A stretch of 64,000 nucleotides of DNA from NCBI RefSeq assembly GCF_945873775.1, contig NZ_CAMCEC010000004.1, positions 1 through 64,000 on the forward strand, given 5' to 3'. The stretch's first letter is position 1. The number at the start of each line of letters is the position of its first letter. Of the stretch, positions 1-7,709 are shown in pieces. The position numbers were made by a program, and so were the translations under genes. Below the pieces are notes generated by a model. It did not search any database and was not told the origin of the DNA. It worked only from the letters and a program-made list of their open reading frames with translations. This DNA is from an uncultured Treponema sp. GTDB lineage: Bacteria > Spirochaetota > Spirochaetia > Treponematales > Treponemataceae.

Positions 1-72
1 AAGTTGCTCTGTTCAAATCGTTTTATTCAATTTTCAATAAAAAATAATTTCTATAATTTAATGCTTTTTTAA

Positions 73-102
73 TTGACATTATTTCAATGTTTATAGTATT
101 GT
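73..102 (+). promoter_or_regulatory. Candidate sigma-70 promoter of the lipoprotein operon
   Basis: A perfect TTGACA lies at 73-78, followed after 18 nt by TATTGT at 97-102. It is the only good -35 before the first gene and would start a short leader ending in the GGAGG ribosome site at 112-116. The -10 is imperfect; TAGTAT at 94-99 is an alternative with a short spacer. Confidence 0.5.
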
Positions 103-123
103 TTTTGAATCGGAGGTTTTAAA

Positions 124-876
124 TTGAAACACTTAGTTAAATGTGTAGCTGTTGCTTTTTCAGTAATAGCACTTGCTTCATGCGGAACAACAAAAGAAAC
201 TGTAAAGGTTGTAACAGGAGCTTATGAGCGTTTGGACTGGCAGGGAAGAGCTACTGGAGCAGAAGTACCGAATTGGGTTGTTGCTGTAGGCGACAATAAC
301 AAAAGACAGATTGTAAAAGAACTTGATCTTGATGGCTATATGGTTTGGACTTTCAACTCAAACGGACCGGATTTGGATTTTCTCCAGAACTGGACAGACA
401 AAGTTGACCTTCAGAGCAATGTTGCACAGTCTATCAGCACTTCAATTGGACGCGCTACAGAAGCTTCTTTGAAAGCAGAACAGAGCATTGATGCAACAAA
501 AAGCGACAAGGCTCTCAAAGATGTTACAACAGTTCTTTCAAATGTACGTGTAAACGGACTTGAGAAAATTGCTTCATATTGGATTAAGAGCCGCTTCTCT
601 GAATCTGCAAAGCCAAAGGCTGATTCTGATTACAAGACAATGTATACTTACTATTCAGTATGGGCTTTGAAGAGCGATTTGTATCAGAGACAGATTAACG
701 CAGCAATGCAGGATCTTCCTGAAAACACAGCACAGGATCCACTTCTTATGAAACTTATCACAAGATCAATCGAAAAGACTATTCTTAACGAAGATGCAGA
801 TGCAAATGTCAGTGCTATATCTTATGATGCAGAAACAGATACTGTAACTTATGAAGAGCCTGGAGCTGAATTCTAA
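124..876 (+). CDS. LPP20-like outer-envelope lipoprotein
   Basis: A 250-aa protein with a lipoprotein signal peptide ending in the lipobox LASC, so Cys20 is the likely lipidated residue. The mature part starts with a PNWV segment and then a stretch rich in Ala, Ser and Gln, a pattern seen in LPP20-type lipoproteins; the family assignment is by pattern only. Translation starts at TTG, chosen because GGAGG sits 7 nt upstream and no ATG fits. The stop codon directly abuts the ATG of the LpoB-like gene, so the two are co-transcribed and probably translationally coupled. Function is unknown; the neighbours suggest a role at the envelope linked to peptidoglycan synthesis or envelope integrity. Confidence 0.6.
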   Translation: MKHLVKCVAVAFSVIALASCGTTKETVKVVTGAYERLDWQGRATGAEVPNWVVAVGDNNKRQIVKELDLDGYMVWTFNSNGPDLDFLQNWTDKVDLQSNVAQSISTSIGRATEASLKAEQSIDATKSDKALKDVTTVLSNVRVNGLEKIASYWIKSRFSESAKPKADSDYKTMYTYYSVWALKSDLYQRQINAAMQDLPENTAQDPLLMKLITRSIEKTILNEDADANVSAISYDAETDTVTYEEPGAEF

Positions 877-1482
877 ATGAAGAAGTTTGCTTTTTTGTTT
901 GCAGCTGTTTTCAGTGGTCTTATGATGGTTTCATGCGGAAGCACAAAAGTTTCCCGCGTTGATGCTGATGAGGTCATTGACTTGGACGGCTACTGGAACG
1001 AAAGCGATGTCCGCATCGTTTGTGATTCTCTTATTGAAGAATGTATAAGTTCTCCTAGAATTGCAAAGTTTGAAGGACAGCAAGGACACGCTCCAGTTGT
1101 TATAATTGATTCTATACGCAATCAGAGCAGCGAGCATATTGACACTTCAATTGTTGAAAAGAAATTTCAGACAGCAATAATTAATTCTGGTGTTATGGAA
1201 TTTGTTTCTAGCAGCACAGAAAGACAGGCTCTTAGAGAGGAAAAGGCTGATCAGGCTGATCATTCAACTTACGATACTGCGAAGGAAATGGATCAGGAAA
1301 CTGGAGCTGACTTCATGCTTAAAGGTTCTGTTAAGACTATTGTTCAGTCTGCTGGCGACAAAACTGTAAGAACTTACTATGTTTATGCAGAGTTGCATGA
1401 CATTAAAACAAATAAAATTGTTTGGATGGCAGAAAACGACAGCATAAAGAAAGTTATTAAACGTCAGAAAGCAAAGCTCTAA
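877..1482 (+). CDS. LpoB-like penicillin-binding-protein activator lipoprotein
   Basis: A 201-aa lipoprotein with lipobox MVSC (Cys20). The segment DLDGYWNESDVRIVCDSLIE followed by a C-x-S-P stretch is characteristic of the LpoB/COG3417 family, whose best known member is an outer-membrane lipoprotein that activates the bifunctional synthase PBP1B. The middle carries the family-like VVIIDSIRNQSSEHIDT strand. Here the protein would sit in the envelope and reach toward peptidoglycan enzymes; that role is inferred from the family and is not proven in spirochaetes. It lies between an LPP20-like gene and a COG3014-like gene, an arrangement also recalled for LpoB homologues in some proteobacteria, which supports the call. 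Confidence 0.75.
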   Translation: MKKFAFLFAAVFSGLMMVSCGSTKVSRVDADEVIDLDGYWNESDVRIVCDSLIEECISSPRIAKFEGQQGHAPVVIIDSIRNQSSEHIDTSIVEKKFQTAIINSGVMEFVSSSTERQALREEKADQADHSTYDTAKEMDQETGADFMLKGSVKTIVQSAGDKTVRTYYVYAELHDIKTNKIVWMAENDSIKKVIKRQKAKL

Positions 1483-1493
1483 TTTGCACAACA

Positions 1494-1521
1494 GGCATCT
1501 TCAGAAGTTTCTGGAGATGCC
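1494..1521 (+). terminator. Hairpin between lpoB-like and COG3014-like genes
   Basis: GGCATCTTCAG (1494-1504) pairs with CTGGAGATGCC (1511-1521) over 11 bp with one G-U pair and a 6-nt loop. The tail is T-rich but interrupted (ATTTACTTT), so it is probably a partial terminator or mRNA processing/stability hairpin within the operon rather than a full stop. Confidence 0.5.
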
Positions 1522-1547
1522 ATTTACTTTAGGTCGGAGAAGTTTTC

Positions 1548-2954
1548 ATGAAAAAGCTCTCGCTTCTTTCTTTGCTTTTTGTATTTTTTTTTCTAGTTGG
1601 ATGCGCTTCTACAAAAGTTGACTTGGAGGCTGAAAAATATTTTTCTGAAGGAAATTATTCAGCATCTGCATCCGTTATTCAAAAATCAATAAATAAAAAA
1701 AATCCGCCGATAGACAAAGCTCTTGACGTGGCGATTCTAAATCATTATTCAAGAAATTATTTGCAGTCTTCAAAAGATTTTAATCAGACTGACCGTCAGA
1801 TTGAAGATGCCTATACAAAAAGCATTTCAAAATCTACTGGCGCCGCTTCCTTAAATGAAAATATTTCTGATTACACTGGAAATATTTATGAATATCTTTT
1901 GCTAAATGCATTTAATTCTTTGAACTATTACAACCTGGGCGAATTTGACGAAGCTCTTGTTGAAATCAGAAAAATTGAAAATAAACAAAAAGAATATATT
2001 TCAAAATATGGCGAGCTCGCTTTGCAGGATTTGGAAGTAGACACAGAAGCTCTTGCAGATTCCGCAAAGACAATGAATATAAATATGCGTGAAGTTTATA
2101 GGCAGACTCCGCGGAAACCTACGGAAGCTGATGTCTATAAAGATTCTGCATTTGCGCATTATCTTGCGGCGTTGATGTATATTCAAGATAAAAGCGGAAC
2201 TCCGGAACTTCATGTCCGCGAATATGAGGCGATAAACCGTGGCGTAAAATGCGCTTCTTTGCGAGATGACTTGAAAATTCCATCTGGAATGGGAAGGTTG
2301 GATTTCGTTTCGTTAGCTGGAAAAATCATTTGCCGGAAAGAAGGAACTGTTTATTTTCCAAGTTTTGCGGCGAATGGAACTCCGATTTTTTTAACTTCTG
2401 TAACGATTGGAGACATTACGATTCCGGCTTTTAGACTGAAATATGTTTACCCTTATGTTGAAGCAGATAAAAACGGCAATCTTATAAAGCCTAGCGATTC
2501 AATTTCTTCTATAAAAGTTACGCTTTCTGACGGAAGCACTGCGCGCCTCAACCTTATTGAATGGTTTGATGAAGCTGTTCAAAAAGATGTTGCTTTAAGA
2601 GCACGCAAGGATTTTACAAGAAGCATATTCCGCAGTACAACAAAAAAAGCTGCCGCTGTAACTTCTGCCGCTGTTGCCATAAGAGCTACTCCTGAAAAGT
2701 TCCGGTCAATTACAGAAATTGCGGTTACTAAGGCTCTTGATGCTGTGGATTTAGCTGAAACTGCTGATATTCGTCAGTGCCGTTATTTTCCGAGCTTTGC
2801 GGCTGGCGGAGGTTTTACTTTAAAGCCTGGAATTTATTCAGCGAAAGTTGAATATTTTGATACAAATGAAAATCTTGTCGGAACAGAAACTTTTGAAAAT
2901 TTGGAAGTAAAAGCTGGTCGTCCGACTATTGTGGAGTCAATATGCGTAAAATAG
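1548..2954 (+). CDS. COG3014-like envelope lipoprotein with TPR-like N-terminus
   Basis: A 468-aa lipoprotein: hydrophobic leader, then lipobox LVGC (Cys19). The N-terminal 150 residues are helical and resemble a tetratricopeptide scaffold (FDEALVEIRKIENKQKEY); the second half is beta-rich and contains a hydrophobic Ala/Val stretch near residues 365-385 (KKAAAVTSAAVAIRAT). This layout matches COG3014 proteins, uncharacterised lipoproteins often encoded beside LpoB-type genes. ATG at 1548 follows a GGAG ribosome site. Its 3' end overlaps the next gene by 13 nt, so the cluster is one transcription unit. No catalytic motif is visible; a scaffolding role in the envelope is only an inference. Confidence 0.6.
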   Translation: MKKLSLLSLLFVFFFLVGCASTKVDLEAEKYFSEGNYSASASVIQKSINKKNPPIDKALDVAILNHYSRNYLQSSKDFNQTDRQIEDAYTKSISKSTGAASLNENISDYTGNIYEYLLLNAFNSLNYYNLGEFDEALVEIRKIENKQKEYISKYGELALQDLEVDTEALADSAKTMNINMREVYRQTPRKPTEADVYKDSAFAHYLAALMYIQDKSGTPELHVREYEAINRGVKCASLRDDLKIPSGMGRLDFVSLAGKIICRKEGTVYFPSFAANGTPIFLTSVTIGDITIPAFRLKYVYPYVEADKNGNLIKPSDSISSIKVTLSDGSTARLNLIEWFDEAVQKDVALRARKDFTRSIFRSTTKKAAAVTSAAVAIRATPEKFRSITEIAVTKALDAVDLAETADIRQCRYFPSFAAGGGFTLKPGIYSAKVEYFDTNENLVGTETFENLEVKAGRPTIVESICVK

Positions 2955-3976
2955 CTAATTTTTTTGCATTGCTTATTTGTGGAATTTCAGTTTGTTTTGC
3001 TGCCCATGTAAAAGAACCTGCCTGGGTAAGCGTTCCGAAGAAAGTTTACGATCCTGAAAAATATCTTTCTTATGTTGGAAAGGCAAAAGATAAATCTCAG
3101 GCGGAGCTTCTTGCGGTTGAAGGAATTGCTTCTGTTTTTGAGCAGGATGTCGCTTCTGCTTCTGTGTCTTCTTCAAGAATGGAACAGGCGAGCAATGAAG
3201 GAAAAGTCGCAATTGCAAAGTCTCAGAATTTCAATTCAAAGATAATGCGAAAAGTTGACGTTGATTCTCTTATTGGCATTGAAATCAAGGAATATTGGAC
3301 TGATGCTGATAAAAATATTTACGTTCTTGCGGTTCTTGACAAGCCGAAAACTTCGCTCCTTTATTCTAATATGATTGAAAAAAATAATGTGGAAATCAAA
3401 AAGCTTTTGAATGCTAAAACTGATGATGAGTTTTCTTTTGAAAATTATGCGCGGATTGATTTTGCTCGTGAAATTTCTGTTTTAAATGAAAAATATCTTT
3501 CACGTCTTTCTGTTATTGATTTTGACAAGGCTTCTGAATTGGAAAAGCAGACTGTGAGCGCATCTGATATAAATGCAATGTTGCTTCAGATTGCAAAGCA
3601 AATTCCTGTTTATGTTTATTTTCAGAATGATTCTGACGGCAGAGTTCGTTCCGCTTATGCAAAAATGCTGAATTCGTTTGGCTTTAGAACTTCGCAGGAA
3701 AGAAATGAACGTTATTCATTTACGGGAAGCATGAGTTTTGAACAGAATATTCCAAAAGATAAAAGTTCCGTTCAGTGCAGATACACTTTTAAGGCTGATT
3801 TGAAGGATTCTGCATTTGCGCAAAATCTTTTTACACTTTCATTTGATGGAAGAAATTCAAGCAATTCTTATTCTGATGCCCAGAACCGTGCTTTGCGCGC
3901 TATTGAAGCTCGTGCCGCAGGAAATTCTACAGAAGAATTTAGAAAATTTTTGCAGAATATTGTAGTTCATTATTGA
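2942..3976 (+). CDS. LPP20-family periplasmic or envelope protein
   Basis: A 344-aa protein with a classical signal peptide (cleavage expected after CFA near residue 20), no lipobox. The mature start EPAWVSVPKKVYDPEKYLSY followed by VGKAKDKSQAELLAVEG is the LPP20 pattern: a PxW motif, a YVG motif and a helix of alternating Ala that begins the repeat-like fold. The C-terminal half is beta-rich and may be a second domain. It overlaps the COG3014-like gene by 13 nt and ends the operon; the promoter of the following tRNA overlaps its stop codon. Function unknown; in context it belongs to the same envelope module as the LpoB-like protein. Confidence 0.6.
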   Translation: MRKIANFFALLICGISVCFAAHVKEPAWVSVPKKVYDPEKYLSYVGKAKDKSQAELLAVEGIASVFEQDVASASVSSSRMEQASNEGKVAIAKSQNFNSKIMRKVDVDSLIGIEIKEYWTDADKNIYVLAVLDKPKTSLLYSNMIEKNNVEIKKLLNAKTDDEFSFENYARIDFAREISVLNEKYLSRLSVIDFDKASELEKQTVSASDINAMLLQIAKQIPVYVYFQNDSDGRVRSAYAKMLNSFGFRTSQERNERYSFTGSMSFEQNIPKDKSSVQCRYTFKADLKDSAFAQNLFTLSFDGRNSSNSYSDAQNRALRAIEARAAGNSTEEFRKFLQNIVVHY

Positions 3977-4001
3977 CAAAAAATTACATTTTCTGTACTA
4001 T
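3973..4001 (+). promoter_or_regulatory. Consensus sigma-70 promoter of tRNA-Asn
   Basis: TTGACA (3973-3978), 17-nt spacer, TACTAT (3996-4001). The -35 box overlaps the TGA stop codon of the preceding gene. Spacing to the tRNA 5' end (about 22 nt) is appropriate. Confidence 0.8.
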
Positions 4002-4023
4002 ATTTATACATTCGTAACTGAAT

Positions 4024-4096
4024 GCTCCCTTAGCTCAGTCGGTAGAGCAATGGACTGTTAATCCATGTGTCGCTGGTTCAAGCCCAGCAGGGGGCG
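4024..4096 (+). tRNA. tRNA-Asn (GTT)
   Basis: Full cloverleaf: acceptor GCTCCCT pairs with AGGGGGC, D-stem GCTC/GAGC, anticodon stem ATGGA/TCCAT around loop CTGTTAA (anticodon GTT), T-stem GCTGG/CCAGC with loop TTCAAGC. The discriminator base is G, as expected for Asn. CCA is not encoded (CAT follows), so a CCA-adding enzyme is needed. Confidence 0.95.
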
Positions 4097-4103
4097 CATA
4101 TAA

Positions 4104-4128
4104 GGCAGCTGATTCGGCTGCCTTTTTT
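4104..4128 (+). terminator. Intrinsic terminator of tRNA-Asn
   Basis: GGCAGC pairs with GCTGCC across a 7-nt loop and is followed directly by six T. It lies 7 nt after the tRNA end. Confidence 0.9.
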
Positions 4129-4136
4129 GTTTATAG

Positions 4137-4186
4137 ATTGTCGTATCAAGTATGACAATGACAGAAAATCAAGTCTTACAATGACA
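4137..4186. repeat. Degenerate TGTCATT-type palindromic element
   Basis: ATTGTCGTA and TATGACAAT form a 9-bp inverted repeat with one mismatch around TCAAG, and a further AATGACA lies at 4180-4186. The loop and GACA ends match the better preserved elements at 13722, 39295, 46850 and 50200, so this is read as a decayed copy of the same family. Confidence 0.45.
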
Positions 4187-4238
4187 TTTTAAAATCGCAG
4201 TTAAAATTTGTTTTTTTCTTGAATTTTTATTATATTTA

Positions 4239-4267
4239 TTGGCAATCAAAAAATTTTAAAATGTAGA
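4239..4267 (+). promoter_or_regulatory. Weak candidate promoter of htpG
   Basis: TTGGCA (4239-4244), 17-nt spacer, TGTAGA (4262-4267). The -10 is poor. No CIRCE inverted repeat (TTAGCACTC...GAGTGCTAA) is seen upstream of this heat-shock gene. Confidence 0.3.
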
Positions 4268-4335
4268 ACTTTTTTTCGCTCAATTTCTTGCTTTTAATTG
4301 AAGATTTTCAGCTTAAAAAGTTTTGGAGTAAAATC

Positions 4336-6306
4336 ATGGCAAAGTATCAGTTTCAGACGGAAGTTAATCAGCTTTTAAAACTTATCATTCATTCAATGTA
4401 TTCAAACAAGGATATTTTTTTACGTGAAATTGTTTCGAATGCTTCGGATGCTTTGGACAAATTGAAATATCTTACAGTTTCTGATGATAAATATAAGGAT
4501 GTTGCTTTTAATCCGCGTATAGATATTTCGTTCAATGAGGAAAAAAAGATTCTTTCAGTTCAGGATTCTGGAATTGGAATGGACGAAGAGGATCTTACAA
4601 ATAATTTGGGAACAATCGCGCGTTCTGGAACAAAAGCTTTTATCGATATGCTTTCTAAAAATGGAAGCGGCTCTTCAGATTTGATTGGTCAGTTTGGCGT
4701 TGGCTTTTACAGCGCATTTATGGCGGCAAGCAAAATTGATGTTTACACAAGAAAAGCTGCTGGCGACGGAAAAGTTCTGCACTGGTCAAGCGATGGAACA
4801 AATTCCTATGAAATTGAAGAACTCACAGAAAAATCCGAAGCCTATTGCCAGTACGGATTTGACAAGGCTGAAACTGTAGGTTCTGTTATTGAAATTCATT
4901 TGAATGATGATTCTAAAGATTATGCTTCAAGATGGAAAATTGACGAGCTCATAAAAAAATATTCAAATCATATTGCTTTCCCGATTTATCTTCATTATGT
5001 TCAGACAAAGTATAACAAGGACGGAAAGGCTGAAGGAACTGAAAATAAAGTTGAACAAGTGAATTCTGCCAGCGCGCTTTGGAAGCGGAACAAGAGCGAG
5101 CTTAAAAAAGAAGATTACAATGACTTTTATAAGACAATCAGCCATGACGGAACAGATCCGCTTATGTATGTTCATACTCATGCAGAAGGAACTCAGGAAT
5201 ACACGACTTTGTTTTATGTTCCTCGCACGGCTCCGTTTGATATGTATCAGGCTGACTACAAAAGCGGCGTTAAGCTTTATGTAAAGCGCGTTTTTATAAC
5301 TGATGATGACCGTGAACTTTTGCCGTCTTACTTGCGTTTTATCCGCGGCGTTATTGATTCTGAAGATTTGCCTTTGAATGTGAGCCGTGAAATTCTTCAG
5401 CAAAACAGAATTCTTGAAACTATAAAAACTCAGTCTGTAAAGAAGCTTTTAAGCGAATTTAAAAAGCTTGGCGATGAGGCAAAAAAACTTGAGTCAAAAA
5501 CGGAACTTTCCGATGCTGAAAAAGAAACTGTTGAAAAATGGCACGATTTTGTAAAATCATACAATCGTCCTTTAAAAGAAGGGCTTTATTCTGATTTTGC
5601 AAACCGCGATGAAATTGCAGAGATAATCCGCTTTAAGTCAACTGCAGATGAAGGCAATGGCGAAAACAAATGGACAAGTTTTGCCGATTATGTTCAACGC
5701 ATGAAAACTGATCAAAAGGCAATTTACTATATCAGTGGAAGCGATGAAAAAAATTTGCGTTCTTCTCCGTTGCTTGAGGCTTACAAAAAGAAAGGGTTTG
5801 AAGTTCTTATCATGGCGGATGACATAGACGACATTGTTATTCCTGCATACGGAAAATATAAAGACTTTGAACTGAAAGCAGTAAACCGCGCCGGAAGCGA
5901 TGAAGAGCTTGGCGTTGACAAAGAAGAAGCTAAGAAAAAAGAGGAAGCGTTCAAGCCTGTTCAGGAAAAAATAAAAAAAGCACTTGAAGGCCGTGTAAAG
6001 GATGTTGTTCTTTCAAAGCGTCTTTCTGACAGTCCGAGCTGCATTGTTGTGGACGAAAATGATCCGAGCCTTCAGATGGAACGCATGATGAAAGCGATGG
6101 GACAAGGCGGCGGAGATTTTGTAAAGCCGATTCTTGAAATAAATGCAGACCACGCAATTGTAAAAAAACTGGAAGGTCCTGTTTCAGAAGAGTTTGTAAA
6201 AAATGTAAGTGAAGTTCTTCTTGATCAGGCGCTTCTTGTAAGCGGCGCGGAATTAAAAGATCCTGCTGATTTTGTAAAATCACTGAATTCTTTGCTCGCT
6301 GAATAA
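4336..6306 (+). CDS. htpG: Chaperone HtpG (Hsp90)
   Basis: Bacterial Hsp90, an ATP-driven cytoplasmic homodimeric chaperone. The N-terminal GHKL ATPase motifs are clear: FLREIVSNASDALDKLKYL, DSGIGMDEEDL and GQFGVGFYSAF; the middle domain has the catalytic-loop segment LPLNVSREILQQNRIL; the C-terminal dimerisation region ends near LLVSGAELKDP. The ORF track opens 16 codons too early: ATG at 4336 (MAKYQFQTEVNQLL) carries GGAG 7 nt upstream and gives 656 aa, the normal family length. It is monocistronic, with a strong terminator right after the stop. Confidence 0.95.
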   Translation: MAKYQFQTEVNQLLKLIIHSMYSNKDIFLREIVSNASDALDKLKYLTVSDDKYKDVAFNPRIDISFNEEKKILSVQDSGIGMDEEDLTNNLGTIARSGTKAFIDMLSKNGSGSSDLIGQFGVGFYSAFMAASKIDVYTRKAAGDGKVLHWSSDGTNSYEIEELTEKSEAYCQYGFDKAETVGSVIEIHLNDDSKDYASRWKIDELIKKYSNHIAFPIYLHYVQTKYNKDGKAEGTENKVEQVNSASALWKRNKSELKKEDYNDFYKTISHDGTDPLMYVHTHAEGTQEYTTLFYVPRTAPFDMYQADYKSGVKLYVKRVFITDDDRELLPSYLRFIRGVIDSEDLPLNVSREILQQNRILETIKTQSVKKLLSEFKKLGDEAKKLESKTELSDAEKETVEKWHDFVKSYNRPLKEGLYSDFANRDEIAEIIRFKSTADEGNGENKWTSFADYVQRMKTDQKAIYYISGSDEKNLRSSPLLEAYKKKGFEVLIMADDIDDIVIPAYGKYKDFELKAVNRAGSDEELGVDKEEAKKKEEAFKPVQEKIKKALEGRVKDVVLSKRLSDSPSCIVVDENDPSLQMERMMKAMGQGGGDFVKPILEINADHAIVKKLEGPVSEEFVKNVSEVLLDQALLVSGAELKDPADFVKSLNSLLAE

Positions 6307-6318
6307 AATTTTGTGCAG

Positions 6319-6358
6319 AAAGCTTTCCGATTTTTCTGGAAGGCTTTTTGCTTTTTTT
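6319..6358 (+). terminator. Intrinsic terminator of htpG
   Basis: AAAGCTTTCC (6319-6328) pairs with GGAAGGCTTT (6338-6347) including one T-G pair, followed by TT, G, C and a run of seven T. It begins 12 nt after the htpG stop. Confidence 0.8.
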
Positions 6359-6370
6359 ATGAGAAATCAT

Positions 6371-6399
6371 TTGTAACGATAATTGCGCATTTTTATTTT
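6371..6399 (+). promoter_or_regulatory. Candidate promoter of the alarmone synthetase, leaderless spacing
   Basis: TTGTAA (6371-6376), 17-nt spacer, TATTTT (6394-6399), then only 6 nt to the ATG at 6406. Transcription would start at or next to the A of ATG, which fits the absence of a Shine-Dalgarno sequence. The -10 is weaker than at the other loci of this type. Confidence 0.4.
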
Positions 6400-6405
6400 T
6401 TAGAT

Positions 6406-7137
6406 ATGGAAAAAATTGAAACTCCTGATGAGTATTTAGTGGAACATGACAACGATCATTTGCAGGGAAAAGAACTTGCAAAAATTTCATCATTGAACGA
6501 AATCAATTCGATGAATCCAAACGACTTTATAAAGATGGCTTTTGAATTTCAGAAGCTTATGATGATTTATGAAAGCGCGATAAAGCAAGTCGTTACAAAA
6601 CTTGAAATTTTAAACAAAGAATATAAAGTTACGGGCAGAAGAAATCCGATTGAAACAATAAAATCCAGAATAAAATCACCTGAAAGCATTGCCGAAAAAC
6701 TTGAAAAGCGGAAGTTGCCGTTTACATTTGAATCTATGACAGAAAATCTTACGGATGTCGCTGGCGTTCGTGTAATCTGCCCTTACATTTCGGACATTTA
6801 CACAATAAAGGACATTCTTTTAAAGCAGCCGGACATAAAACTTTTGAAGGAAAAAGATTACATAAAAGAGCCCAAGGAATCCGGCTACAGAAGCTTGCAC
6901 ATTGTTGTTGAAATAATTGTTTATCTTTCGAACACGGAGCACAGAGTTCCAGTTGAAATTCAGCTTAGGACAATTGCCATGGATTTTTGGGCGAGCCTTG
7001 AACATGAACTTAGATACAAAACTGAATCCCATATTCCAGCCGGAATCCGCCGTGAGCTTTTGAGATGCGCGGAAACAATCGCAATGACCGACCGTGAAAT
7101 GGAAGAAATTGCAATTGAACTTCAGGCGTTGGACTGA
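6406..7137 (+). CDS. Small alarmone synthetase (RelQ/YjbM-type GTP pyrophosphokinase)
   Basis: A 243-aa single-domain RelA/SpoT synthetase that would transfer pyrophosphate from ATP to GTP or GDP to make (p)ppGpp. Visible motifs: FTFESMTENLTDVAGVRVIC (substrate loop and conserved RV), EPKESGYRSLHIVVE (the YRSLH nucleotide-binding segment) and VPVEIQLRTIAMDFWASLEHEL, the QLRT-x-AMDFW-x-LEH signature of small synthetases. No HD hydrolase, TGS or ACT domain is present, so it is not a long RSH enzyme. The ORF track begins 31 codons early inside the htpG terminator; ATG at 6406 is preferred. It has no ribosome-binding site and sits 6 nt from a -10 box, suggesting a leaderless message. Confidence 0.88.
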   Translation: MEKIETPDEYLVEHDNDHLQGKELAKISSLNEINSMNPNDFIKMAFEFQKLMMIYESAIKQVVTKLEILNKEYKVTGRRNPIETIKSRIKSPESIAEKLEKRKLPFTFESMTENLTDVAGVRVICPYISDIYTIKDILLKQPDIKLLKEKDYIKEPKESGYRSLHIVVEIIVYLSNTEHRVPVEIQLRTIAMDFWASLEHELRYKTESHIPAGIRRELLRCAETIAMTDREMEEIAIELQALD

Positions 7138-7236
7138 TTTATTCGCTGTTTCTTTTGAATGCTTGGCATTACTAGAAAACTTTTTTTTTCTATAGTATGA
7201 TATGTTTGTCTTAGAAATTTCCTTTTGGCGATTTTT

Positions 7237-7327
7237 AGATGAAATATCTTATATCAACTGCGCATCTTCATTTGATTGCGGATGTGCTTAAAAAGTCAAG
7301 ATTTTTTTTGTTGGCTTTTTATGGGAG
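7237..7327 (+). promoter_or_regulatory. Putative structured leader RNA (copy 1) before dtxR-argH
   Basis: P1: GCGCATC (7260-7266) pairs with GATGTGC (7281-7287) around loop TTCATTTGATTGCG. After TT, P2: AAAAAGTCAA (7290-7299) pairs with TTGGCTTTTT (7311-7320), its 3' arm ending 2 nt before the GGGAG ribosome site. A small AGATG/TATCT hairpin precedes P1. The same order, loop and junctions recur at 31242-31349 with compensatory changes in P1, which argues for a conserved RNA structure. Function, ligand and direction of control are unknown; position suggests control of translation initiation. Confidence 0.6.
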
Positions 7328-7333
7328 ATTCAA

Positions 7334-7708
7334 TTGTCGGAATTACACGAGTCTGGTGAAGATTATCTTGAGGCAATTCTTAGATTAAAAGAAGAAAATG
7401 GAGTTGCAAGATCCGTTGATGTTGCAAAACGTCTTGGTGTTTCCAAGCCTAGTGTAAGCCGGGCGATGAGCATTTTGGGCGAAAATGGATATATTACAAC
7501 TGGCCACATCGGTTCTCTTGAGCTTACTGAAAAAGGTCAAAAAAAAGCCGAGTCCGTTTATGCGCGCCATGTTCTTCTCACAGATTTCCTTGTAAAAATT
7601 ACTGGCGTTGACAAAGCTCATGCTGAAGAAAATGCGTGCAGAATTGAGCATGACATTGATGAAGATATAAAAGACGGAATTCAAAAGTGGATGGAGCAAA
7701 ATAAATAA
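7334..7708 (+). CDS. DtxR/MntR-family metal-dependent repressor
   Basis: A 124-aa transcription factor: N-terminal winged helix (DVAKRLGVSKPSVSRAMSIL is the recognition helix region) and a metal-binding dimerisation domain, with no SH3 extension. Residues His79, Cys102, Glu105 and His106 (ACRIEH) fall at the very positions used by DtxR for metal coordination, so binding of Fe2+ or Mn2+ is plausible; which metal cannot be read. Start is TTG with GGGAG 6 nt upstream. It ends 1 nt before argH, so the two are co-transcribed behind the structured leader. Why a metal regulator is linked to argininosuccinate lyase is not evident. Confidence 0.85.
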   Translation: MSELHESGEDYLEAILRLKEENGVARSVDVAKRLGVSKPSVSRAMSILGENGYITTGHIGSLELTEKGQKKAESVYARHVLLTDFLVKITGVDKAHAEENACRIEHDIDEDIKDGIQKWMEQNK

Positions 7709-7709
7709 A

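Noticed and set aside
5951-6493. 180-aa minus-strand ORF at the htpG end
   Set aside because: Antisense to htpG, its terminator and the next gene start; no support.
7163-7201. Sigma-54 promoter before dtxR (TTGGCA at 7163)
   Set aside because: No GC dinucleotide at the required 10-nt spacing after the GG.
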